From Xanthobacteraceae bacterium (GTDB lineage: Bacteria > Pseudomonadota > Alphaproteobacteria > Rhizobiales > Xanthobacteraceae): 6,028 nt of DNA. The notes beneath the pieces were generated by a model. It saw nothing but the letters and a program-made list of their open reading frames with translations, ran no database searches and was not told where the DNA came from. The translations under genes and the position numbers were made by a program. Of this stretch, positions 1 through 5,984 are shown piece by piece; positions within the stretch are counted from its first letter, which is position 1; each line of letters begins with the position of its first letter. The stretch is from the NCBI GenBank assembly GCA_030037105.1, contig JASHRY010000072.1, forward strand, positions 1 through 6,028. The letters are read 5' to 3'.

Positions 1-644
1 GGCGCGGCCGCGGCGGCGGCGGCCGCGGCAGCAGCAGCGGCGGCAGCGGCTTCCGCGGCGGCTTTCATCTCTTCCGCATAGCCCGAGGGCGGCACAACCG
101 TGACCAGCGTGATGTCCTTGGCGGCCACCGCGCGCACGCCGGGCGGCAGCGTGATGTCGCTTAAGTGCTTGGAATAGTTGATTTCGAGCCCGCTCACGTC
201 AACCTCGATGGCGTCGGGGATGGCGTCGGCGCGACAGCGCACTTCGATCGTGTGCGTCACGATAGAGACCGTGCCGCCGCGTTTGACGCCGGGCGACTGG
301 TCCGCGTTTTTGACACGGATCGGGACATTGACGCGGATCGTTGCGCCCTCGCCGAGCCGCATGAAGTCCACGTGCAGCGGCAGATCGCGGACCGCGTCGA
401 GCTGGAAATCGCGCGGAATGACCCGATGCTTCACGCCATCCACCTCCACGTCATGAATGGTAGTGAGAAAATGCCCCGCATAGATGCGCTGGCGGAGATC
501 GGCGTAATCGAGCGAGATCGGCAGCGGCTGCTTGCCGTCGCCATAGATGATTCCGGGAACGCGGCCGGCGCGACGCTCGGCGCGGGCGGCCCCCTTGCCG
601 GCCCGTGGACGCGCCGTCGCCTTGATTAGATTGACGGTCGCCAT
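1..644 (-). CDS. rplY: 50S ribosomal protein L25/general stress protein Ctc, C-terminus cut by window edge
   Basis: Ribosomal protein L25 binds 5S rRNA in the central protuberance of the large subunit. This is the long CTC/TL5 form: an N-terminal 5S-binding domain (about residues 5-95) followed by a C-terminal beta domain (about 100-185). Visible hallmarks are RVPGIIYG at 28-35 and QLDAVRDLPLHVDF at 81-94. The start ATG at 644-642 is preceded seven bases upstream by AAGGA (plus-strand 652-656), and the protein begins MATVNLIKATAR, as usual for the family. The frame stays open to base 1, giving 214 full codons. The end is unusual: after EEMKAAAE (191-198) come 16 consecutive alanines (199-214), and the two leftover bases specify proline whatever the third base is. 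Alanine-rich tails are common in alphaproteobacterial L25, but the true end lies outside the window. A good promoter lies upstream at 739-767. pth and ychF often follow in related genomes but cannot be seen here. Confidence 0.95.
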   Translation of the reverse strand, partial: MATVNLIKATARPRAGKGAARAERRAGRVPGIIYGDGKQPLPISLDYADLRQRIYAGHFLTTIHDVEVDGVKHRVIPRDFQLDAVRDLPLHVDFMRLGEGATIRVNVPIRVKNADQSPGVKRGGTVSIVTHTIEVRCRADAIPDAIEVDVSGLEINYSKHLSDITLPPGVRAVAAKDITLVTVVPPSGYAEEMKAAAEAAAAAAAAAAAAAAAA

Positions 645-722
645 GATGTAGTCCTTGCCTTAGAATCTCGATTGAATGAAGCGCCGCGGCAGCCTCCAGG
701 GGTGCAACAGCTCTTAAAGTTT

Positions 723-738
723 CGCCGCGGTCGCGGCG
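723..738. repeat. GC-rich palindrome at the expected rplY transcription start
   Basis: CGCCGC (723-728) and GCGGCG (733-738) are perfect reverse complements around GGTC. The core octamer CGCCGCGG (723-730) recurs at 682-689 inside the rplY leader. The position directly beside the -10 box would suit an operator or an initial-transcribed-region effect, but GC-rich palindromes of this length also arise readily by chance in such DNA. Confidence 0.3.
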
Positions 739-767
739 CTTATAGCGGCGCGGGTCCTGAAAAACAA
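739..767 (-). promoter_or_regulatory. Candidate sigma-70-type promoter for rplY
   Basis: On the minus strand, TTGTTT (767-762) and TATAAG (744-739) are separated by exactly 17 bases. This is close to the housekeeping consensus and is the best promoter match in the window. Transcription would begin near 732, leaving a leader of roughly 88 bases before the rplY start at 644. A GC-rich palindrome (723-738) lies directly downstream of the -10 box and overlaps the expected start point. The promoter sits just past the end of the upstream ubiK-like gene, so rplY probably has its own start even if it also receives read-through. Assignment is by eye only. Confidence 0.55.
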
Positions 768-792
768 GGAAGGGCGCGAAAGACCTACGGCA

Positions 793-1104
793 TCAGACGC
801 CGCGGGGATCTGCTCCGGGTGCCGCAGCGCCCGCGCCTTCGCCGGGCGAACTTGTTCCGGCAAGCCGCGCTTCGAGCGCCGCGATCCGGGCCTTGAGCGC
901 TTCGTTCTCCTCGCGCGCGAGCCGGGCCATGTCCTTGACCGCCTCGAATTCCTCACGCTGGACGACGTCGAGGTCGCGAAGCATGCGCTCCGCCTGGCTG
1001 CGGAACAGCGTCTCAAACTCGCGGCGCACGCCTTGCGCGACACCGGCGGCGTCGTTCATCAATCGCGCAACCTCGTCGAAGAAACGATTCGTCGTTTGCA
1101 CCAT
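793..1104 (-). CDS. ubiK: UbiK/BMFP-family accessory factor (COG2960)
   Basis: A 103-residue protein of the YqiC/BMFP family. In Escherichia coli UbiK is an accessory factor for aerobic ubiquinone biosynthesis. The Brucella relative was described as an oligomeric membrane-fusogenic protein. The sequence has the family layout: a helical N-terminal part starting [21 protein letters not shown], then a coiled coil at about residues 48-82 with the conserved run [11 protein letters not shown] and an AREEN...L..R...LEARL segment, then a disordered Gly/Ala/Pro tail (83-103). The frame is open to an ATG at 1152, but the start at 1104 is chosen because GGAGG (plus-strand CCTCC, 1110-1114) lies five bases upstream and the family begins here. 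It is divergent from lgt and lies upstream of rplY on the same strand. The family call is firm. The exact role in this organism (quinone synthesis or membrane binding) is inferred. Confidence 0.88.
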   Translation of the reverse strand: MVQTTNRFFDEVARLMNDAAGVAQGVRREFETLFRSQAERMLRDLDVVQREEFEAVKDMARLAREENEALKARIAALEARLAGTSSPGEGAGAAAPGADPRGV

Positions 1105-1251
1105 GGCTGCCTCCGAAACCCGCTGGCGAAACCCCGCTTGCCACGCCCGCAAACAATGGCAATGGTGCCGAACCTTCGCAAGGGGCGCGGCCGCAACGGC
1201 GAGCGGCCGAGAGAACCGCGAACGCCGCGCGCCGGTGTGAAAGTCCCGCCA
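1105..1251. other. Divergent intergenic region between ubiK-like gene and lgt
   Basis: These 147 bases should hold the start signals of both the leftward ubiK-like gene and the rightward lgt operon. No strong promoter is visible. The best plus-strand pair is TTGCCA (1138-1143) with AATGGT 17 bases later (1161-1166). The best minus-strand pair is TTGCGA with CATTGT 17 bases later. Both have poor -10 boxes. The same area contains a dyad, TTGCCA (1138-1143) and TGGCAA (1157-1162), separated by 13 bases, which could be an operator or coincidence. The frame of lgt remains open across this stretch, which is an effect of high GC rather than an N-terminal extension. Confidence 0.4.
1110..1114 (-). 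promoter_or_regulatory. Ribosome binding site fixing the ubiK-like start
   Basis: GGAGG on the minus strand, five bases before the ATG at 1104. It argues against the ATG 48 bases further upstream in the same frame. Confidence 0.75.
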
Positions 1252-2082
1252 ATGCTCGTGCTGCCGGTCCTGCCTTTTCCCTCGATCGATCCGGTGCTGA
1301 TCTCCATCGGGCCGCTGGCCGTGCGCTGGTACGCCCTCGCCTACATCGTCGGCATCCTCGCCGGCTGGTTTTATGCGCGGGGCATCATCGCCTCGGAGAG
1401 ATTATGGGGCGGACCGGCGCCGCTCACGCTCGTCGACATGGACGATTTCGTGATTTGGATCACGCTGGGCATTATCGTCGGCGGCCGCGCCGGCTATGTG
1501 CTGTTCTACAATCTTCCGCATTTCGCGGCCCACCCGATCGAGATTGTCAAGCTCTGGACCGGCGGCATGTCGTTCCACGGCGGCGTCATCGGTTGCGTCG
1601 TCGCCATCGTCCTCTTTGCGTTGCACCGCGGCATCCCCATGCTGTCGCTCGGCGACGTGACGACCGCGGTCGCCCCGATCGGGGTGTTTCTCGGCCGCCT
1701 CGCCAATTTCATCAATGGCGAGTTATGGGGCCGGCCCACGGACGTGCCTTGGGCCATGGTCTTCCCCAACGGCGGACCGATCCCGCGCCACCCCAGTCAG
1801 CTCTACGAAGCGACGCTCGAAGGCCTTGCTCTCCTCGTTCTCCTCGGCGTGCTGGTGCGTCTGGGCGCGCTCAAGCGGCCTGGGCTCGTCACCGGTACCT
1901 TCGCGGTCGGCTATGGCCTCGCACGCATCTTCTGCGAATTTTTCCGTGAGCCCGACGCTCAGCTCGGCTTTCTCTGGGGCGGGCTCACCATGGGGATGCT
2001 GCTCTGCATCCCTTTGATATTGGCGGGCATCGCCATCCTTGCCTTCGCCCTGAGCCGCCGACACGTGGCCAAAAATGGCTGA
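1252..2082 (+). CDS. lgt: Phosphatidylglycerol--prolipoprotein diacylglyceryl transferase
   Basis: Lgt is the inner-membrane enzyme that moves the diacylglyceryl group of phosphatidylglycerol onto the lipobox cysteine of prolipoproteins, the first step of lipoprotein maturation. The 276-residue product has the usual length and many hydrophobic segments. The family signature [13 protein letters not shown] lies at 148-160. Also present are the N-terminal RWYALAY (25-31), SFHGG with His109, HPSQLYEA (180-187) and [10 protein letters not shown] (231-240), covering the residues known to matter in E. coli Lgt. The frame is open upstream to 1033, inside the opposing ubiK-like gene. ATG at 1252 is chosen because it gives the family N-terminus, although the ribosome binding site is weak (GAAAG nearby). 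An in-frame GTG at 1237 is the alternative. It is the first gene of a coupled operon: its last eight bases overlap the start of the methyltransferase gene. Confidence 0.96.
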   Translation: MLVLPVLPFPSIDPVLISIGPLAVRWYALAYIVGILAGWFYARGIIASERLWGGPAPLTLVDMDDFVIWITLGIIVGGRAGYVLFYNLPHFAAHPIEIVKLWTGGMSFHGGVIGCVVAIVLFALHRGIPMLSLGDVTTAVAPIGVFLGRLANFINGELWGRPTDVPWAMVFPNGGPIPRHPSQLYEATLEGLALLVLLGVLVRLGALKRPGLVTGTFAVGYGLARIFCEFFREPDAQLGFLWGGLTMGMLLCIPLILAGIAILAFALSRRHVAKNG

Positions 2083-3181
2083 CGAAAGCTCGCCGCTCGA
2101 GAGCGAAATCCGCCGATTGATCGCCGCCGCCGGGCCGATGCCGGTCGCCGAATACATGCGGCTCGCCCTCACGCATCCGCTGCACGGCTATTACCTGCGG
2201 CGCGAGCCGATCGGCGCCGCCGGCGATTTCATCACCGCGCCGGAGATCAGCCAAATGTTCGGCGAGCTGATCGGATTATGGATGGCCGCGGTTTGGCAAG
2301 AGCTAGGTGCGCCGGGAAATGTGCGCGTCATCGAGCTTGGACCCGGTCGGGGGACGTTGATGGTCGATGCTTTGCGCGCGGCAGGAATCGTCAGAGGTTT
2401 CCACGCCGCCGTCGTCCTTCATCTGGTGGAGATCAACCCGGCGCTGCGGCAGGCGCAAAAACGGCGACTGCAAGGTCTGGACTTGCCGATCACCTGGCAC
2501 ACCGCGCTCGAGGACGTTCCCGGCGGCCCCAGCATCATCATCGCCAACGAATTCATCGATGCGCTGCCGGTCCATCAAGCCGTCAAAGGAGCCGACGGCT
2601 GGCACCAGCGCGTCATCGACATCGGCCCCGACGGCCGTTTCGCTTTCGGCTTGGCGCGCGATCCGCTGCCGTTATTTGAGCAGACCTTGCCGCGCGGATT
2701 GCGGCAAGCTCCCGAAGGCGCGATCTTCGAATGGCGTTCCGACGCCATCGGGCTCGAGCTGGGAAAACGCATGCGCAAGGATGGCGCGGCCCTGATTCTC
2801 GACTATGGGCCCATGCGCAGCGGATTGGGCGACACGCTGCAGGCAGTGGCGGGTCATTCCTTCGCCGATCCGTTGCGCGCGCCCGGGGAGCACGATTTGA
2901 CCGCGCACGTCGATTTCGAAGCGTTGGCGCACAGCGCGCAGAGCATGGGCGCGCGCAGTCACGGCCCGATCGCGCAGCGTTATCTGCTCTTCCGCCTCGG
3001 CATTCTCGCGCGCGCCGACGCGCTCAAGGCGAAGGCGCCGGCCGAGAAGGCGGCCGAGATCGAGCTGGCGCTGTCGCGCCTGTTGGCGAGTGGGCCGCGA
3101 GGCATGGGGGAGTTGTTCAAGGCGCTCGCCATTGCCGATCCGAGACTCGGCGCGCCTCCCGGATTCGAGACGCCGACATGA
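2075..3181 (+). CDS. MidA/NDUFAF7-family class I SAM-dependent methyltransferase (COG1565)
   Basis: A 368-residue protein of the DUF185/COG1565 family. The mitochondrial member NDUFAF7 (MidA) methylates an arginine of the complex I subunit NDUFS2 during assembly. Bacterial members are mostly untested. The SAM-binding glycine motif is ELGPGRGTL at 87-95, with the acidic motif II at VEIN (118-121). Family blocks include [15 protein letters not shown] (50-64), [11 protein letters not shown] (158-168), ILDYG (241-245), GDTLQA (252-257) and DLTAHVDF (274-281). No signal peptide or membrane segment is seen, so it is expected in the cytoplasm. Its ATG overlaps the end of lgt by eight bases with no clear ribosome binding site, which suggests translational coupling, and its TGA overlaps the pgeF start as ATGA. 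A role in NADH dehydrogenase assembly is an inference from the eukaryotic relative. The family assignment is secure. Confidence 0.92.
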   Translation: MADESSPLESEIRRLIAAAGPMPVAEYMRLALTHPLHGYYLRREPIGAAGDFITAPEISQMFGELIGLWMAAVWQELGAPGNVRVIELGPGRGTLMVDALRAAGIVRGFHAAVVLHLVEINPALRQAQKRRLQGLDLPITWHTALEDVPGGPSIIIANEFIDALPVHQAVKGADGWHQRVIDIGPDGRFAFGLARDPLPLFEQTLPRGLRQAPEGAIFEWRSDAIGLELGKRMRKDGAALILDYGPMRSGLGDTLQAVAGHSFADPLRAPGEHDLTAHVDFEALAHSAQSMGARSHGPIAQRYLLFRLGILARADALKAKAPAEKAAEIELALSRLLASGPRGMGELFKALAIADPRLGAPPGFETPT

Positions 3182-3942
3182 TGATCGAGGCCCAGACCCT
3201 CGCGCTCCCCGGCATCCGCCATGCCTTCTTCACGCGTCAAGGCGGCGTTTCCGGCGGCCTCTATGCCAGCCTCAACGGCGGCATCGGCTCGCGCGACAGC
3301 GTCGCTCACGTGATGGACAATCGCGCGCGCATGGCGGCGGCGCTCCAAGTCGAGCCTCGCCGCCTGCTCACCGCCTACCAGGTCCATTCTCCGCATGTGG
3401 CGATCGCGGAGAAGTCATGGACAATCGAGACTCGTCCGCGTGCCGACGCCATTGTCACGCGCGAGCGCGCGCTTGCGGTCGGCGTGACGACGGCCGATTG
3501 CGGGCCGATCCTCCTTGCCGATGCGCAAGCCGGCGTGGTTGCCGCCGCACATGCCGGCTGGCGTGGGGCGCTCGCCGGCATCGTCGAGGCGACGGTCGAG
3601 GCGATGGAGCGGCTGGGCGCCGCGCGCGGGGAGATCCGCGCCGCGCTCGGCCCGATGATCCGGCAAAGCAATTACGAGGTCGGCCCCGATCTCATCGCGC
3701 GCTTTTGCGCCGCGGAATCGGGGAGCGGTCGTTTCTTCCGCGCCGCGGCGCGCGACGGCCATGCCCTGTTCGACCTCGCCGGCTATATCGCGGCGCGCCT
3801 CGAACGCGCCGGCATCCGCCACATCGAGGACCTCGGTCTCTGCACCTACGCCGATCCGGCGCGTTTTTTCAGCTTCCGTCGCGCCACCCACCGCGCCGAA
3901 GCGGATTACGGCCGCCACGTCAACGCGATCGTGCTCGTGTAG
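3178..3942 (+). CDS. pgeF: Peptidoglycan editing factor PgeF (YfiH/multicopper laccase-like domain)
   Basis: A 254-residue member of the YfiH/DUF152 family. PgeF in E. coli helps prevent or remove wrong amino acids in peptidoglycan precursors. Relatives including human LACC1/FAMIN and bacterial YlmD have been reported to act on purine nucleosides. The metal/active-site triad is visible: His70 in YQVHS, Cys108 in TTADCGP, and His125 in AAHAGWRG. Other family blocks are FFTRQGGVSGG (17-27), NYEVG (165-169), LCTY (221-224) and FFSFRR (230-235). A small deviation is GPMI at 158-161, where I would expect GPCI or a similar form. The start is the ATG inside ATGATG at 3178, overlapping the upstream stop by four bases; the second ATG (3181) is equally possible. 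The frame is open back to 2731, but that part is a shadow of the methyltransferase. It is the last gene of the lgt operon, and prs follows after 144 bases. Confidence 0.95.
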   Translation: MMIEAQTLALPGIRHAFFTRQGGVSGGLYASLNGGIGSRDSVAHVMDNRARMAAALQVEPRRLLTAYQVHSPHVAIAEKSWTIETRPRADAIVTRERALAVGVTTADCGPILLADAQAGVVAAAHAGWRGALAGIVEATVEAMERLGAARGEIRAALGPMIRQSNYEVGPDLIARFCAAESGSGRFFRAAARDGHALFDLAGYIAARLERAGIRHIEDLGLCTYADPARFFSFRRATHRAEADYGRHVNAIVLV

Positions 3943-4086
3943 CGGACAGGAAGCAGGAACACGGAGCAAAGCCTTTCGCCATTCCCTATTCATCCTTCCG
4001 GCGGATAAGGCCGGATTCATGTTGCCAGTCCCGGAGGCGGCTTGTATCAGGTCCGCGAAAAGTTCCGGTCCGCGTAGGAGAGGGAA
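3943..4086 (+). other. pgeF-prs intergenic region and prs leader
   Basis: This stretch holds a small perfect stem, TCCGGC (3997-4002) and GCCGGA (4010-4015) with a seven-base loop. No T-run follows, so it is not a convincing intrinsic terminator. Downstream is a weak promoter candidate (4022-4050). GGTCCGCG occurs twice as a direct repeat (4050-4057 and 4067-4074), starts 17 bases apart, between the candidate -10 and the prs ribosome binding site. The region suggests that prs has its own transcription start, though read-through from the lgt operon is possible. Confidence 0.4.
4022..4050 (+). promoter_or_regulatory. Weak candidate promoter for prs
   Basis: TTGCCA (4022-4027) and TATCAG (4045-4050) are 17 bases apart. 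The -35 is fair and the -10 mediocre. It would start transcription near 4057, about 30 bases before the prs ATG. It is listed because prs follows a 144-base gap and would be expected to have its own promoter. Confidence 0.3.
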
Positions 4087-5043
4087 ATGGCGAGCAACAA
4101 CGGAGCGATCAAGCTCGTTGCCGGCAATTCCAACCCGGCGCTGGCCGAGGGCATCGGCGCCTATATCGGCACGCCGCTGACCAAGGCGGTGGTCCGCCGC
4201 TTCGCCGACATGGAGATTTTCGTCGAGATCCAGGAAAACGTGCGCGGCGCCGACGTCTTCGTCATCCAGTCGACCTCGTTCCCGGCGAACGATCACCTGA
4301 TGGAGCTGCTCATCATCATCGACGCGCTGCGGCGCGCCTCGGCGCGGCGCATCACCGCGGTGATCCCCTATTTCGGCTATGCCCGGCAGGACCGCAAGCC
4401 CGGCCCACGCACGCCGATTTCAGCGAAGCTCGTCGCCAACCTCATCACCCGCGCCGGCGCCGACCGCGTGCTCACGCTCGACCTGCATGCCGGGCAGATT
4501 CAGGGTTTCTTCGACATCCCCACCGACAACCTCTTTGCCGCTCCGGTCATTGTGCGCGACATCAAGCAGCGCTTCGACCTCGCCAATGTCATCGTGGTCT
4601 CGCCCGACGTCGGCGGCGTGGTGCGCGCGCGCGGCCTCGCCAAGCGCATCAATGCGCCGCTCGCCATCGTCGACAAAAGGCGCGAACGGCCCGGTGAATC
4701 CGCGGTGGCGAACGTCATCGGCGAGGTCGAGGGTGGCATTTGCATCCTGGTCGACGATATCGTCGATTCCGGCGGCACGCTGCTCAACGCCGCCGATGCG
4801 CTGTTGGAAAAGGGCGCCGGTGCGGTCTACGGCTACATCAGCCACGGCGTGTTGTCGGGGGGAGCGGTCGCCCGCATCAACAAATCGAATCTCAAGGAGC
4901 TGGTGATTACCGATTCGATCCAGCCAACCGGAACCGTCACCGCCTCGGCCAATATCCGTGTGCTGCCGATCGCCCCGCTGATCGGGGAGGCGATCAACCG
5001 CATCGCCGGCGAGGAGTCGGTCTCGAGCCTGTTCTTCGACTGA
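4087..5043 (+). CDS. prs: Ribose-phosphate pyrophosphokinase (PRPP synthetase)
   Basis: Prs transfers pyrophosphate from ATP to ribose 5-phosphate, making PRPP for purine, pyrimidine, histidine, tryptophan and NAD synthesis in the cytoplasm. The 318-residue product matches the family length (about 310-320). Class I motifs are in order: the [13 protein letters not shown] block (51-63), [10 protein letters not shown] (95-104), [18 protein letters not shown] (132-149) with the catalytic-region His134, VVSPDVGG (170-177), the flexible-loop VDKRRERP (195-202) with Lys197, and the PRPP-binding loop [11 protein letters not shown] (222-232). The start is clear: AGGAGAGGG (4076-4084) directly precedes the ATG, and the N-terminus [14 protein letters not shown] fits the family. 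No allosteric or catalytic motif is obviously missing. Being next to pgeF is suggestive only, since PgeF relatives act on purine nucleosides. No clear terminator follows the stop codon. Confidence 0.97.
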   Translation: MASNNGAIKLVAGNSNPALAEGIGAYIGTPLTKAVVRRFADMEIFVEIQENVRGADVFVIQSTSFPANDHLMELLIIIDALRRASARRITAVIPYFGYARQDRKPGPRTPISAKLVANLITRAGADRVLTLDLHAGQIQGFFDIPTDNLFAAPVIVRDIKQRFDLANVIVVSPDVGGVVRARGLAKRINAPLAIVDKRRERPGESAVANVIGEVEGGICILVDDIVDSGGTLLNAADALLEKGAGAVYGYISHGVLSGGAVARINKSNLKELVITDSIQPTGTVTASANIRVLPIAPLIGEAINRIAGEESVSSLFFD

Positions 5044-5074
5044 ACTTCCCCTCGGCCTCCATCCCTTGCCGTCC

Positions 5075-5110
5075 TCATCATTGCGAAGAGCGGAGCAACG
5101 AGGCTGTCCA
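5075..5110. repeat. Degenerate dispersed intergenic repeat (HCEERSNEA type)
   Basis: The segment around ATTGCGAAGAGCGGAGC closely resembles a repeat found in many copies in alphaproteobacterial genomes, with a consensus near CATTGCGAGGAGCGAAGC followed by GACGAAGCAATCC. Its conceptual translation, HCEERSNEAVH, is the tell-tale peptide often mis-annotated as a small protein. This copy has diverged and I do not see its usual inverted partner, so it may be a solitary or decayed half-element. Recognition is from memory; copy number in this genome is unknown. Confidence 0.6.
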
Positions 5111-5243
5111 TGGCGCCTGCGCCGCCCCGAGTCAACTTGTCGCAGGCCCGGCTGTGGACGGGCTCTCCTCCCGCATTGTGCGCTCCCGGCAAATCACTTC
5201 ATGAGTGCTGGCGAGGAGTGCCGTAAGCCGCTCTTGCGCGCCT

Positions 5244-5272
5244 TTGGCGGGCGGAATCCAGCCGGCTATAGT
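5244..5272 (+). promoter_or_regulatory. Candidate promoter for the YbjN gene
   Basis: TTGGCG (5244-5249) and TATAGT (5267-5272) are separated by 17 bases, a good sigma-70-like arrangement with a strong -10. Transcription would start near 5279, giving a leader of about 128 bases before the ATG at 5407. It also places the transcript start almost on an in-frame GTG at 5284, but the ribosome binding site and protein family favour 5407. Confidence 0.45.
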
Positions 5273-5397
5273 GCGCGCGAGGGGTGATTCGCGGCCTACA
5301 AGTCAATCGGCAGACGCGAGTTATTCCTGCGTCAAATCGCAGCTTGGTTCTCGGCGGTATCCGGTGGCGTGCGCATTTCCACTTCGGGCGGCGCTGT

Positions 5398-5401
5398 GGA
5401 G
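5398..5401 (+). promoter_or_regulatory. Ribosome binding site deciding the YbjN start
   Basis: GGAG five bases before the ATG at 5407. It supports this start over the in-frame GTG at 5284, which would add 41 residues that do not look like the family. Confidence 0.6.
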
Positions 5402-5406
5402 ACGGC

Positions 5407-5907
5407 ATGTCCCTTATCGAACACGCGCGAGATCAACACGACAATCCCCTCGACGTTGTCGAGCGCATGGCGGCCGGCAACAACTGGCCGTATGAACGGG
5501 CCGGAGAAGACGAGATCGCGCTCGGCGTCACCGGTCGATGGACCAATTATCAAATCTCGTTCACCTGGATGCACGACATCGAGACGCTGCATCTGGCTTG
5601 CGCCTTCGACATGAAAGTGCCGGAGCCGCGGCTCGCCGAGATGCAGCAGCTCATCGCACTGGTCAACGAGCAATTGTGGATCGGGCATTTCGACGTCTGG
5701 CTCCAGAACGGCGTGGTGATGTTCCGCCACGCCTTGGTTCTGGCCGGGGGCGTCGCCGCGTCGGGCCGGCAATGCGAGGCGGTGCTCGGCACCGCGCTCG
5801 ATACCTGCGAGCGCTACTACCCGGCGTTCCAATTCGTGATCTGGGCGGGCAAATCCGCTCGCGAGGCGATGGACTCCGCCATGTTCGAGACTTCGGGCGA
5901 GGCGTAA
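5407..5907 (+). CDS. YbjN domain-containing protein
   Basis: A 166-residue protein of the YbjN family (DUF1790 type). The fold resembles type III secretion chaperones, and E. coli YbjN has been linked to stress and motility phenotypes. The biochemical function is not established. The sequence matches the alphaproteobacterial form I recall: NPLDVVERMAAGNNWPYER (13-31), GRWTNYQISFTWMHDIE (43-59), LHLACAFDMKVPE (61-73), LVNEQLWIGHFDVW (85-98), VMFRHALVLAGG (104-115), CERYYPAFQFVIWAGK (134-149) and the acidic end FETSGEA. There is no signal peptide or transmembrane helix, so it is probably cytoplasmic. The start at 5407 is chosen from the ribosome binding site and family N-terminus. proC often follows this gene in related genomes, but here a repeat follows and the window ends. 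Family confidence is high; function is unknown. Confidence 0.88.
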   Translation: MSLIEHARDQHDNPLDVVERMAAGNNWPYERAGEDEIALGVTGRWTNYQISFTWMHDIETLHLACAFDMKVPEPRLAEMQQLIALVNEQLWIGHFDVWLQNGVVMFRHALVLAGGVAASGRQCEAVLGTALDTCERYYPAFQFVIWAGKSAREAMDSAMFETSGEA

Positions 5908-5910
5908 CCA

Positions 5911-5960
5911 CGAGTCATTCCCAGGGCGCGAGCGAAGCTCGCGAGCCCGGGAATCCGTAC
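5911..5960. repeat. REP/BIME-like palindromic repeat, first unit
   Basis: An imperfect palindrome begins just after the YbjN stop. ATTCCC (5917-5922) pairs with GGGAAT (5949-5954), GGGC (5924-5927) with GCCC (5945-5948), and GCGAGC (5928-5933) with GCTCGC (5937-5942) around a GAA loop. Only A5923 and GA (5943-5944) are bulged, so 16 base pairs form. The sequence resembles the dispersed repeats with ATTCC...GGAAT ends common in Bradyrhizobium-like genomes. No T-run follows, but so strong a hairpin could end or stabilise the YbjN transcript. The structure is directly visible; family membership is from memory. Confidence 0.75.
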
Positions 5961-5984
5961 TCGCTGGCATTTGTATTCCTGCGC

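Larger units (their letters stand above)
5044..5406. other. Gene-free 363-base region between prs and the YbjN gene
   Basis: I find no believable gene here: short open frames exist but have no recognisable protein or ribosome binding site. The region contains a C-rich, pyrimidine-biased stretch right after the prs stop, a degenerate dispersed repeat (5075-5110), a modest stem GCCCG/CGGGC (5146-5150 with 5159-5163) lacking a T-run, and a candidate promoter (5244-5272) for the next gene. From about 5280 to 5406 it is probably the transcribed leader of the YbjN gene. Confidence 0.6.

Noticed and set aside
165..629. Plus-strand open frame of 154 codons opposite rplY
   Set aside because: The minus strand encodes an unmistakable L25; the plus frame is its shadow.
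1033..1251. N-terminal extension of lgt by 73 residues
   Set aside because: It would overlap the ubiK-like gene on the other strand, is Arg-rich with no Lgt similarity, and would exceed the family length.
2731..3177. N-terminal extension of pgeF by 149 residues (apparent fusion)
   Set aside because: The extra part is an out-of-frame reading of the methyltransferase gene; PgeF family length is about 250 residues from ATG 3178.
3997..4015. Intrinsic terminator after pgeF
   Set aside because: The stem is only six base pairs with a seven-base loop and no following T-run.
3415..4296. Long antisense open frame (293 codons) opposite pgeF and the prs start
   Set aside because: Low-complexity composition, no ribosome binding site and no family motif; it is a GC-driven antisense shadow.
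3090..4697. Open frame of 535 codons across pgeF and prs on the plus strand
   Set aside because: It is the +1 shadow of two real genes, Arg/Pro/His-rich as shadow frames in GC-rich DNA are, and matches no protein family.
5146..5163. Intrinsic terminator after prs
   Set aside because: A five-base-pair stem with an eight-base loop, about 100 bases past the stop, followed by a C/T mix rather than a T-run.
5066..5287. Small open frame in the prs-YbjN gap
   Set aside because: It overlaps the dispersed repeat and the candidate promoter, has no ribosome binding site and no recognisable product.
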